Part shown: positions 41,901 through 48,700 of the stretch, piece after piece
Layout: each line of letters opens with the position of its first letter
Position numbering within the stretch: position 1 is the stretch's first letter
From: Apostichopus japonicus
Lineage: Eukaryota > Echinodermata > Holothuroidea > Aspidochirotida > Stichopodidae
Direction: 5' to 3'
DNA length: 64,000 bases
NCBI RefSeq assembly: GCF_037975245.1
Contig: NC_092562.1
Coordinates: forward strand, 20,101,054 to 20,165,053
Notes under the pieces: generated by a model
The model's database searches: none
What the model saw: only the letters and a program-made list of their open reading frames with translations
Told to the model about the DNA's origin: nothing
Made by a program: the position numbers and the translations under genes

Positions 41901-42187
41901 TACGTTTAGAAAATCTAGAATTTTTGTACAAAGCAGTGACATGAGGATGTGTCAGATTCATTGCCATATGACTTGTGTGGTCATTTTCAAGATGACCTTT
42001 GACCTGTACCTAACATAGTCCCATTAACTGGGTTCATAAAAGAGCTATACGATTGCATTTTGTCTCGAATCAGACCAGTTTTAACAATGAATTCCTTTAT
42101 CTTGTCTTTGTTCCCCCGTAGGACCAATACCAGTTTTGCTACAAGGCTGCTCTGGAATACCTGGGATCCTTCGACCACTACACATAA
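5843..42187 (+). CDS. LAR/PTPRF: LAR-type receptor protein tyrosine phosphatase (type IIa RPTP), 29 exons, 5' part outside window
   Basis: This is a cell-surface receptor tyrosine phosphatase of the LAR/PTPRD/PTPRS/PTPRF family, known for adhesion, axon guidance and synapse organisation. Coding exons: 5843-5950, 6617-6889, 7678-7962, 8281-8583, 8730-9011, 9463-9783, 16154-16350, 23402-23519, 25267-25455, 26404-26496, 26892-27182, 27614-28014, 28554-28758, 28918-29020, 30603-30903, 31460-31668, 32232-32329, 32786-32883, 33165-33464, 34093-34218, 34705-34859, 35359-35644, 35985-36078, 36593-36669, 36968-37102, 37581-37706, 37875-38029, 38979-39114, 42122-42187. All 28 introns are GT-AG, phases match at every join, and the joined frame is open for 1842 codons up to TAA. 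Domain order: Ig2 end, Ig3, nine FN3, basic cleavage site, one membrane helix, D1, D2. The first visible exon begins in phase 1, so signal peptide, Ig1 and most of Ig2 are missing from the window. Vertebrate members have up to eight FN3 domains; Drosophila Lar has nine, as here. Which vertebrate paralogue is closest cannot be told; a pre-duplication single orthologue is likely. Confidence 0.97.
6617..6889 (+). CDS. LAR/PTPRF: LAR exon: Ig domain 3
   Basis: One symmetrical phase 1-1 exon encodes all of Ig3 (fragment residues 36-126). It shows the first cysteine in [16 protein letters not shown] with its tryptophan, and the second in [11 protein letters not shown]. The NYTC sequence also forms an N-glycosylation sequon. 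The donor is GTGAGT at 6890; reading through it adds ten codons and then a TGA at 6919-6921. The donor is the first unit of the tandem repeat that follows. Confidence 0.96.
6890..7387 (+). repeat. Minisatellite of nine 53-58 bp units beginning at the Ig3 exon's 5' splice site
   Basis: Nine head-to-tail units follow the pattern GAGTACCTCGTAAGAGG, an optional GAGAGG, AAGTGGGTTATGACCCAG, then an ATGGAGTACAATAGT-like end. The genuine donor GTGAGT at 6890 is the start of unit 1. Six of the eight downstream units keep the hexamer GTGAGT, and most also keep a second donor-like CGTAAGAG. Units differ by scattered substitutions and by a 5-6 bp length variation. Confidence 0.93.
7678..7962 (+). CDS. 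LAR/PTPRF: LAR exon: FN3 domain 1
   Basis: A single phase 1-1 exon encodes fragment residues 127-221. It has the FN3 B-strand Trp in TISLTWAPP, the conserved Leu and Tyr in [18 protein letters not shown], and the closing GRGRPS. It sits directly after Ig3, as in all LAR-family receptors. Confidence 0.96.
8281..8583 (+). CDS. LAR/PTPRF: LAR exon: FN3 domain 2
   Basis: A single phase 1-1 exon encodes residues 222-322. It has [20 protein letters not shown] in the B-C region and ends with [16 protein letters not shown], which matches the second FN3 of vertebrate LAR very closely. Confidence 0.97.
8730..9011 (+). CDS. LAR/PTPRF: LAR exon: FN3 domain 3
   Basis: A single phase 1-1 exon encodes residues 323-416. 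Features seen are VPGQPENF at the start, IQLTWTM for the B strand, [18 protein letters not shown] for strands E-F, and several potential N-glycosylation sequons (NTS, NLS). The introns on either side are short. Confidence 0.96.
9463..9783 (+). CDS. LAR/PTPRF: LAR exon: FN3 domain 4
   Basis: A single phase 1-1 exon encodes residues 417-523. Marks are [29 protein letters not shown] and [20 protein letters not shown], with the LEKWTxY motif typical of LAR FN3-4. It ends at a QTDED-like linker. Confidence 0.96.
9784..16153 (+). other. 6.4 kb LAR intron with a SINE
   Basis: This intron separates FN3-4 from FN3-5. It contains a TCTG-type microsatellite near 10160-10192, G-rich stretches near 11521-11540 and 12290-12350, short GCATAGATAA repeats near 13465-13505, poly-C near 14707-14717, and a tRNA-derived SINE at 15690-16006. 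No coding exon was recognised. Confidence 0.8.
15690..16006 (+). mobile_element. tRNA(Ser/Leu-like)-derived SINE with ATT tail
   Basis: The head looks like a class II tRNA gene. It has an A-box-like TGGTCGAGTGG at 15697-15707 and a B box GGTTCGATACC at 15759-15769 inside a T-arm-like palindrome. A non-tRNA body of about 200 bp follows and ends in an ATT-repeat tail near 15971-16005. That order (tRNA head, unrelated body, short-repeat tail) is the SINE pattern. It is unlikely to be a functional tRNA gene because the acceptor ends do not pair convincingly. Confidence 0.75.
16154..23519 (+). CDS. LAR/PTPRF: LAR exons: FN3 domain 5, split by a 7 kb intron
   Basis: Exons 16154-16350 and 23402-23519 together encode residues 524-628. 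The first half has [19 protein letters not shown] and [12 protein letters not shown]. The second has [20 protein letters not shown] and KGDG, matching the vertebrate FN3-5 pattern (VAAYTTKGDG). The internal intron is phase 0, unlike the phase 1 domain-boundary introns. Confidence 0.95.
16351..23401 (+). other. 7 kb intron inside LAR FN3-5
   Basis: No exon was recognised. It contains poly-G near 16792-16802 and 20104-20125, a tandem 149 bp duplication at 18931-19227, a partial local duplication near 18026-18160, G-rich sequence near 21950-21985, and a GTGTCTGTGTGC-type 12 bp repeat near 22930-22980. The open frame at 22263-22562 ends in a simple poly-glycine run and is not convincing as a gene. 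Confidence 0.75.
18931..19227 (+). repeat. Two-copy tandem duplication, period 149 bp
   Basis: The segment starting CTTGTCATAAACATCTCACA at 18931 recurs at 19080 with a few mismatches. Both copies run to TTTAACCACACC. It is intronic and non-coding; the near-identity implies a fairly recent duplication. Confidence 0.88.
23520..25266 (+). other. LAR intron between FN3-5 and FN3-6
   Basis: AT-rich intron, with a short poly-G run near 25196-25205. I see no exon or recognisable repeat in it. Confidence 0.75.
25267..26496 (+). CDS. LAR/PTPRF: LAR exons: FN3 domain 6
   Basis: Exons 25267-25455 and 26404-26496 encode residues 629-722. The first carries [18 protein letters not shown] and ILGYNFTYG. 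The second carries [19 protein letters not shown] and a closing PED, as in the corresponding vertebrate domain (KGTTYIFRLAAKN). The internal intron is phase 1. Confidence 0.93.
26892..27182 (+). CDS. LAR/PTPRF: LAR exon: FN3 domain 7
   Basis: A single phase 1-1 exon encodes residues 723-819. It contains [20 protein letters not shown] and [19 protein letters not shown], closely matching the vertebrate FN3-7 pattern (AERNGRIISYTV). A glycosylation sequon NRT is present. Confidence 0.96.
27614..28014 (+). CDS. LAR/PTPRF: LAR exon: FN3 domain 8 fused to the first half of FN3 domain 9
   Basis: This 401 bp exon encodes a whole FN3 domain (about residues 820-919: [38 protein letters not shown]). 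It continues without an intron into the next domain ([18 protein letters not shown]), and ends in phase 0 at LGYV. This FN3-8 has no counterpart in vertebrate eight-FN3 isoforms. The next domain corresponds to the last vertebrate FN3. Confidence 0.94.
28554..28758 (+). CDS. LAR/PTPRF: LAR exon: second half of FN3 domain 9
   Basis: The exon encodes residues 954-1021, beginning ITYSTTKGF and including the E-F region [34 protein letters not shown] is laid out like the last vertebrate LAR FN3. It begins phase 0, ends phase 1, and is followed by GTGAGT. Confidence 0.93.
28918..30903 (+). CDS. LAR/PTPRF: LAR exons: membrane-proximal domain with basic cleavage site
   Basis: Exons 28918-29020 and 30603-30903 encode residues 1022-1156. 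They correspond to the membrane-proximal region in which LAR-family receptors are cut by furin-like proteases into two non-covalently held subunits. The sequence has [12 protein letters not shown] and then [20 protein letters not shown], with the basic run at 30721-30732 (residues 1096-1099) in the same place as the vertebrate poly-Arg site. After it come [16 protein letters not shown] and YSFFTRAT, matching the vertebrate post-cleavage segment. Cleavage itself is inferred. Confidence 0.93.
29021..30602 (+). other. 1.6 kb LAR intron
   Basis: Intron within the membrane-proximal region, holding a purine-rich G tract near 30290-30370. No exon or mobile element was recognised. Confidence 0.75.
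31460..31668 (+). CDS. LAR/PTPRF: LAR exon: stalk and transmembrane helix
   Basis: The exon encodes residues 1157-1225. A polar stalk rich in Ser, Pro and Asn is followed by a 27-residue hydrophobic helix (residues 1198-1224, bases 31583-31663; it begins [11 protein letters not shown] and ends VYMLLI) and a basic stop-transfer sequence. This fixes the topology: Ig/FN3 outside, phosphatase domains in the cytosol. Confidence 0.95.
32232..32883 (+). CDS. LAR/PTPRF: LAR exons: cytoplasmic juxtamembrane segment and wedge
   Basis: Exons 32232-32329 and 32786-32883 encode residues 1226-1291. Visible are [13 protein letters not shown] and [20 protein letters not shown], the conserved LAR-family segment leading into the D1 wedge, then FSQEYE. 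The splice joins are phase 2, 1 and 0. Confidence 0.95.
33165..35644 (+). CDS. LAR/PTPRF: LAR exons: phosphatase domain D1 (catalytic)
   Basis: Exons 33165-33464, 34093-34218, 34705-34859 and 35359-35644 encode residues 1292-1580. Catalytic elements are all visible: the pTyr loop [11 protein letters not shown], the substrate-binding region SDYINANY, the WPD loop [11 protein letters not shown], the P-loop [10 protein letters not shown] with nucleophile Cys1484 and Arg1490, and the Q loop [11 protein letters not shown]1 carries most activity in LAR receptors. The P-loop codon after Arg (GCA, Ala) replaces the usual Ser/Thr. The exon junction after TGC-AG splits the P-loop between two exons, as in D2. 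Confidence 0.97.
33661..34006 (+). mobile_element. tRNA-derived SINE with a conserved-looking core and ATT tail
   Basis: The SINE sits in the intron between the first two D1 exons. A tRNA-like head has a B box GGTTCAAGTCC at 33720-33730. The core includes TTCACCCAGGTGTATAAATG (33791-33810), which by memory resembles the conserved central domain shared by several metazoan SINE families. The tail is ATT-type repeats near 33970-34006. It has the same orientation as the gene. Family assignment is not verified. Confidence 0.72.
35985..42187 (+). CDS. LAR/PTPRF: LAR exons: phosphatase domain D2 (low-activity) and C terminus
   Basis: Exons 35985-36078, 36593-36669, 36968-37102, 37581-37706, 37875-38029, 38979-39114 and 42122-42187 encode residues 1581-1842. 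D2 shows the family's inactivating pattern: the pTyr loop is [10 protein letters not shown] (Leu for Tyr) and the WPD loop is [10 protein letters not shown] (Glu for Asp). The P-loop cysteine is kept, as [10 protein letters not shown], with Cys1775. The end is [20 protein letters not shown] then TAA, almost identical to vertebrate LAR. D2 normally regulates D1 and binds partners such as liprins (family knowledge). Confidence 0.97.
38166..38510. mobile_element. Possible degraded hAT-like non-autonomous element
   Basis: The segment opens with CAGAGGTGGGCA, like the CAGNGGTGGGCA start of many hAT elements, and contains paired pieces such as GGGTCACACAAAACATT and a near-complement close to the right end. 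The right end has GAGCGGGCCGCACTCTGATG, also hAT-like. The right terminus and target-site duplication could not be fixed, so this is tentative. Confidence 0.35.
38798..38870 (+). repeat. 13 bp tandem repeat, about 5.6 copies
   Basis: TCTACTGGTGTAG is repeated five times without error, followed by an 8 bp partial copy. It is intronic, about 100 bp upstream of the D2 P-loop exon. Confidence 0.95.
39115..42121 (+). other. Last LAR intron, mostly occupied by an inverted-repeat element
   Basis: The intron runs between the D2 P-loop exon and the terminal coding exon. About 2.5 kb of its 3.0 kb is the repetitive element at 39337-41872. No coding sequence was recognised; the open frame at 40725-40907 lies wholly inside the repeat. 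Confidence 0.85.
39337..41872. mobile_element. Non-autonomous element with 13 bp terminal inverted repeats and internal ~400 bp repeats
   Basis: The left end TGGTTCCTTGCTG (39337-39349) is the exact reverse complement of the right end CAGCAAGGAACCA (41860-41872). The left end also forms a hairpin with AGCAAAGGAACC (to 39363), followed by a (GT)n tract (39381-39407). Inside are full or partial copies of a roughly 400 bp unit near 39570, 40229, 40526 and 40925. A second unit of about 150 bp occurs at 41311-41455 and 41605-41760. No transposase frame and no clear target-site duplication were seen. Confidence 0.72.
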
Positions 42188-42860
42188 AGAAAGTGGCCCC
42201 TTTTTCTCTTCTAGGAAATTTGTATTCAACGATGGACAACTTTGCAAGTCCTTATTATGCAAATTTTTCAAAAAATGGTGTATCGAAATAGTAATTTTTT
42301 ATGCCACCAAAGTTTTACAAGAACTTTTAGACAATTGGGGAAGTTGGACTATCCGGCCTTCAATAACTAATGACCGTGTTATTCTTCCAATATATCTAAA
42401 GCAAACAAGATGTTTGATACTTAATTATTAGCAAAGAAGTTCTGTGTCACGTTGTGTACAAGTTGATGACGGAACTCCTCATCATCATAGAGAATGGAAA
42501 CGATACAGAGATGTTCCCTATGTGGTGGGAACGGGGAGAAGTTGTATCTGGTGTTCTCTGCTGTTGCGGATGAGTGCGGTGATATCACAAAAACAGGTCT
42601 GCTTGGACAGAATTTCTCGAGGTAGCGAGTTTGAATCGTATTCAAGAGTATATTGGAAATCGTGACGAATTTCAACGGAAGAAGAGTTTTTATTTTGTAA
42701 ATACTTTCAGATCAATGGAGAGTGAAGTTGTGTCTAGATGTTATCAAACTAGGGAAAAAGACTTGACTATTGTTGATAGTCGATGAGCTGTTGATAAACA
42801 AAGCACAGAGAGAGACAAAGAGATGCATAGGCTTTAAAGTAGCATGCGTAGTATTTAAAA

Positions 42861-42946
42861 GGCAGCTTGTGTGTATTCGGCGGAACGTGGGCAGCTTGTT
42901 TGTATTCTGCAGAAATGGGCAGCTTGTGTGTATTCTGCAGAAATTG
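42861..42946 (+). repeat. Three-copy 28-29 bp tandem repeat
   Basis: The units start GGCAGCTTGTGTGTATTC at 42861, 42890 and 42918. The last two are nearly identical (ending CTGCAGAAAT), while the first diverges at its end. Confidence 0.85.
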
Positions 42947-45900
42947 TATGTATATTATCTTTGTTAGTGCAATTCTCATGTAGCGATGGATGTTTCTTCG
43001 AAAAAAGTAGACAAGCGAAAAGGAGTTTTGCCAGAGGACAACTGCTCGAGAGAGGGAGGTGTTAACAGCCAAGCAACAACAGTCATACGCAGTGTGTTGG
43101 AAGAAAGCATGGTTTGGATGATGGACCAAATCAAATGACACAACTTCGGAAAATTTTTCTTGTTTTTTATCTTGCTCTTCGTGCAGTGAATTTTCATATT
43201 TTTCTTGCAAATTTTTATCATTCATCATAATATTCTCTGTTATCAAATATGCAAGATATGAGGCAGGGATGGGGCAGTGGGGTGAGTGTGAGAGAAATAC
43301 TGGGGGTGCTTGACACTGTTATCCTGGTTATATACATATTCATCAAAGCTTCAACTCATAACATCATGAGATGATATCAACTAACTGAAAAGGAAAAGTG
43401 TTGCTAATTCCCACATCCTATGGTACGTTACAATCTCTTTGCATTCAGTTTGTTACAATGATGTGTAGCGAACATTTTAATTCCGTCGATAACTCTCATG
43501 GCATATATCACGGAAACCATAGCTGATAATAATTATTTTCTTTCTTTACCGATGGAATCGACAAGGATCTGAAACTAACTTAGTACGTGTTTGTCGAGTG
43601 ACAAGCTGACGTAGTGGATCAGGGATCTCTTGAATCAAGAAGTCCTAAAAGGCATAGCTTGCAAATGTCATAAAAACAAATATATTTTGTTTCATCCTGT
43701 GGTTTTTGACGTCAGGTGGCGCAACAATGAAAAGCCATCTGTGATTTATGTTGAAGTGTTTCTTTCTTTTTCATGGTGAAGGGTTCTTTTACACTTTTCA
43801 AGAAAAGTGAAGGTGGAAGATAGTCCCTCCAGGAGAGCAGTGAAAACAGATCTCTTTGAACTTAATATTCCTGGTTTTTGTATAAATTCACATGTTTCTC
43901 TCTACTAAAAGTGATTTTGAAAGTATCTTCACATTTACGACACAAGATCTTCAAGTTGTCGGCACCAAACTTTAAGCCTGCTATGATTGACAAAACTCTT
44001 TTTCTGTTTTGCAAAGGTCTTTCCCCCTCAAGGTTTTAACGATATCATAATTATTTTTAGACACAGTTGAGAATGGTTTAAAAATTATCAAATTAAAGGG
44101 AGGGCTGTGAAAAGAAGACTGTGAAAATGGCTCTGTTATTGGGTATGGTTCTAAAATGGGGTTTATTTGTAGCACAAATGGGGTGGTAATAACTATTTTA
44201 TTATCCCTTCCTTCACATCCGTGTATTAAGAATGTGAATATTCTTGAATGCACTGTAAAAATATACAGTATTAAAACTTGTGGTAAAAAAAAGTGGAAAA
44301 AGTCAAAAACTAGAAATGAGAGCAGGGGGTATCTCTGTCACTTTTGTGACAGTGTTTAAATGTTGTACTTAAATTTACATGGTCATTATAGTATTTGTTC
44401 CATATGTTTGTTCCTATATATATTTTTTGTAACCTTTTTATCATCGACGGAAGTATTTTAAGCTGTGTCCCTGCGACATTTCTAAACAATTTGGTACACA
44501 GTTTTCTTGTTTCATGCTTTGCTCTGTCTCTCCCCACTTTTTTATTTTTAATATTCCATGCACATCTGAAATTAACTTGTAAATTGATGTACCTTTGAAT
44601 TTTTTTTTTCTTCCTTGTCTTATTTTTGTGTTTTCGTCTTGATTGGTTTAGGAGGTCCCAAGGGCTATTTAGAGAGAGGACAAAGTGATGGAATATTTCC
44701 TCAAATAAATGTTTTATGAATATTTTCTAGGGGTGTGATGTAAACACAACTGTTTCAATTTTCAATTATGATTTGTGATTGATCACAACTAACTTTCAAA
44801 GTTTGTTTTTTCTTTTTTTTCCCAGTATTTTTAACCGTTTTAGGCATAAAACCGAGCATGATTTCAAATCAAACTTTGTTTCATATTTTTATGATGGTGT
44901 TAAGGGTTCATAAAGTATATGAGTACTTTATTGTGTATAGCTTCTCCATCTGGTTGTCTCTATGTAATCTATTTTGCATCGGATTCTGCATCCCGTCTTA
45001 AGTTTTTCATCGCTTCCTTTTATAAGGTGGCCGTCCAAAAAAATATTAAGCTATAATTTCTCCTGAATTGGATAAATGAGGATTATTGCCCTTGAATATT
45101 TGACTTCTAAGAAGGCCAAGTTTTGTTTTCAAAGTTGTTTGGTATAAAGTATGGTACGTTTGCGATTAACTCATCGATATATCAACGTTTCATTCTACAT
45201 CACAGTTAACTTCCAGCTCTGCAAGATCGTTCGCTTTCTCTCTGTTGATCTTGCAACGTTTGTACATTTTGAGTTGTACCGATATTTTGGGCCCGAGTTT
45301 CAAAAAGTCTGTGTATGATATTGTCAAAGGCCTATACATTGTCGGGGAACTAGGTCACCAAAGAGATTTTGAAGATGTATAAGAGGAAAGAACAGTGGCA
45401 TAAAAAAATGATGCATGTCATGTATTCCAGTACTTGGTATTCTATAGACCGTTGTATTTGATCGAGAATATCCTTTCCTTTTTGTATTTGTCATGTAATA
45501 TTTGTGACCGTTATTGAGTGCAGTACTATAAAAACTTGTTTAACAGTGACTCTTAAATCTCCTGGCAGCCAAGAAGGGGTGGGGGAAGGTGGGGGGTAGG
45601 AGGGTCTTCTCTTTCATTCACAACTGCAAAAGTACTCAAAAGAGATCAATCTTTTGGTAGCATTTTCTGAATATACCAAATGAGGTTATGAGAAATTGTC
45701 TCCCCTGACCCTGCCCCTATAAATCTTTAGGATCTTGAGGATGGTATAGAAATGGAAAAACCCCATCATAAATCAAAATTTGTCATCCATCCATGTCTTA
45801 GAATTTTGGCAGTTATCCATTTATTTTGTCTTTTTAATCACCCAATCTCCCACTCCCCCCCCCCCCCCAAACATTCAAAGAGAAAATGCAAAAATAAATT

Positions 45901-46701
45901 TGAAAATAAGATATTCCACTTTTGGAAAAACAACAACTATCACTTTCAAATTTTTGAGATGTTGGCCTTCTGTTGTCAGTGTCTTCCAAAACATGATCTA
46001 TTCCACTTTTTAAAGATTTTTTAACATTTAGGGCATTACATTTTAGACTTATTCTAGGATGAATGAGCTTGTGGTTTGTCACATTTTAACGTTTGGATCA
46101 TAAATTAAATTGATTCGTTTGTATCACCCCCTAACATTATGCATCCTGTTTGATGTAGTTTCTAAGTAGCTAGAAAAGGGCTTTATGAAATGCTTTAATA
46201 AATTGATGAGAGCTTTAAAAAGTAAGAACATTGATAACCAGTTTGAAAGAAAAGTTAAGCGGAAAATGTGACCATTGTTGGAATTATTTCTTGGGATTTA
46301 TTTGATTCTTCCAGATTCTGTATTTATAATGACTTCTGTTTTTCAAGGTTATCATGATGGAATACAACCCTGTTTGTTGTTTTATTTGGTGAGAATCATT
46401 GCAACTTTCTTCACTTTCAATGTAATCATTTCTATTTCAAACTTACAAACCTTCACTTTGCTTTCTCACATGTATAGAAGCAAAAAGAAGGAACAGCTTC
46501 AAACTTTTGCATTGCAATGGATGTTACATTTATTGTGACTTGTCAAAGGTCAGAGGCATCTCGGAGGATCACATGTATCATCCCGATCACCCAAAGGAAT
46601 ACATTTTCAAAGTTTTTGTTATTCAGCAACAGGTTTTGGATGCTTTATTCTTGTTCTACAACTTTTTTAGTCTATTTTTATCTATGTTTAAGAAGTGTAC
46701 A

Positions 46702-46707
46702 AATAAA
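46702..46707 (+). terminator. Candidate LAR poly(A) signal
   Basis: AATAAA is followed within about 40 bases by GT-rich sequence (GTGTTTGTTTC, then GTGTGTGTGTAG). That is the expected arrangement of a cleavage and polyadenylation site on the plus strand, before the convergent GILT gene. Confidence 0.5.
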
Positions 46708-46740
46708 TCCAAGAAACAAAATTCATAAAACATGATTTGT

Positions 46741-48700
46741 GTTTGTTTCACAAGTGTGTGTGTAGATGTGCAACACAACTCTACAGAAGTCTTGGAAATT
46801 GCCTGGCGTGGCTCACGCTATTAAGCCTAATGATCTTCAATGAGGACTAAACTACAACCCACAGGACCCCTCTTCCCCCCCCCCCCCAGCCCCTGTTGAT
46901 ACCAAATTTATGTTCACTCTATTGTTTTGGAGAATTTGGGATTAGCCCCCTCCTTTTAGGTTGGCTTGGGTCAAAAAGCGCTCCGCAATGTTGTTGCTGG
47001 TTTGACAGATTGTCTCTGTGACATTCGTCCTATTTATTTGAAGTTATTTTGTCTGTTGTCTAACAGACAGGCTGAGATAGCCTTGTTGTTTCTGCCCTTG
47101 ATTGGAGGTAGAGAAATTGTTTCCTTAGTCATAGTCACCCCTAGTTGTCAGTGCATTAAAAGGCAACCCCTATCAACGCCTCGAGGAGGACCCCTATAAC
47201 CCCCATCCCTCAGAATCGATGCTCAGCATGCATGAAAATCAGCTTGGCCTTGATGACGAAAAGAAACGTTCAATATAAATCTGTCGGCATGCTTGAAAAA
47301 CTTTGTGGTAAAATTTTGCGATATTCGGAGAAATCTCCCTATACACTTTTGGTTGCACCTCATAGTCAACAGGAAAGAAAGTTTTTCCCCACATATATTC
47401 CAACACAAAATCACTGAAAAAATAATTAAAGAATTCTTTTGTCAGATATAAAACAAAATACTAATCAAAAATATGATTAGAGAAAGAATTAAAGCAAAAC
47501 GAAGAGCCAAAGAATTGCTTATCTACTAAAAGGAAAGCAGGTGTAAGAAAGAAACTAGAAAACCTGTAACAGACAAGAATTAATTCCATAGCACTGTATT
47601 GTGATAGGATTGATACAAATGTTGGGAAGATGACATAAAATTGGATGTCCTTGCCAAAAGATGTGCATGGCGGATACACCAAACATATCTATACCAGTGA
47701 AAATAATACTGCAATGGCCTTGAAAGAGGTTATTAAATCTCTGAGTCTATTTATACCTTTCAACATAAAATATATTGTTGTTCATATCCATTTCCCCTTA
47801 GTGGCCAACCCACCCTCCCCCTCCATCCCTTCAGCCTGAACAATACCACATAAATTTGCACAAAAAAAAAGAAGAAGAAACAATCGTAACAAGGATCCAA
47901 AATACTTGTACTATTATAAACATTATAAATGTCAAGAAATTCCTGATAAATATTGCATTATTTTTTGAAATTATACAAAAATTGGAGAAATTATTTTTGG
48001 TTTCCTTATAACAGAACTATACTCTCCTTCATTTGTAAGATACATGCTGGGAATGGAACAGAAGGATACTTTGTACCAAAATATGAAGGATTATTAAACT
48101 AACATAAAAGAGTCCAGCTTCTGTTCATGAACGAACATTTTTAAGAACATTCCTTAAACACATGAATGTTTGTGTGACACTGGAAACCTCTGGCAAGTCA
48201 TCTTTCTTACAAAGGTCAAAGGTCAAGTATAAAGGTTACAATTTTAGTTAAAAAATACAGTTGGAAACAAAACTTTTATTTGACACAGTAAGTACTGTCT
48301 GTGCGGCCGGCCCATTTTGAAATTTCCTTTATTGTTATCACTGATTCTCATTGTTACATTTGTGATACTGATGCCATGGTTTAATTAACAAATGGAAGAT
48401 TCCTATCTTAAACTTATAACATGAACATTATAGCAAGCCAGTTATAATCATCGAACATTCAGAATCTTATACAGAAATATGTTCAAATGAGCCAGTAGCC
48501 AATGTTTGCATCATGAATCAAGAGTGATATCTTATTGTGCCTTTCAGAAAGATGTAAATGAGTAAAATCATGATACTTTGTGCCAATACCATTCCAATTG
48601 TCTGCATATGTGATATAAAAAATAGTTAGTATTTTCAATTTCAGGTTGTGCTTAATAAGTTTCAAAAAACAAAGGAGAGAATATTCATGATTTTGACATC
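46741..48700. other. Convergent intergenic region and probable GILT 3' UTR
   Basis: No coding sequence was recognised. On the minus strand AATAAA occurs at 48275-48280 and 48328-48333, both plausible GILT poly(A) signals about 370-430 bases after its stop codon. A poly-C tract is near 46874-46887. Confidence 0.6.

Larger units (their letters stand above)
42188..46740 (+). other. LAR/PTPRF: Probable long 3' UTR of the LAR gene
   Basis: There is no recognised coding sequence between the LAR stop and the convergent GILT gene. Candidate poly(A) signals AATAAA occur at 44704-44709 and 46702-46707. The latter is followed by a GT-rich stretch near 46739-46770, a typical downstream element, so the 3' UTR may be about 4.5 kb. 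It includes a three-copy 28-30 bp repeat (42861-42946) and G/C homopolymers. The transcript end is inferred. Confidence 0.5.
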
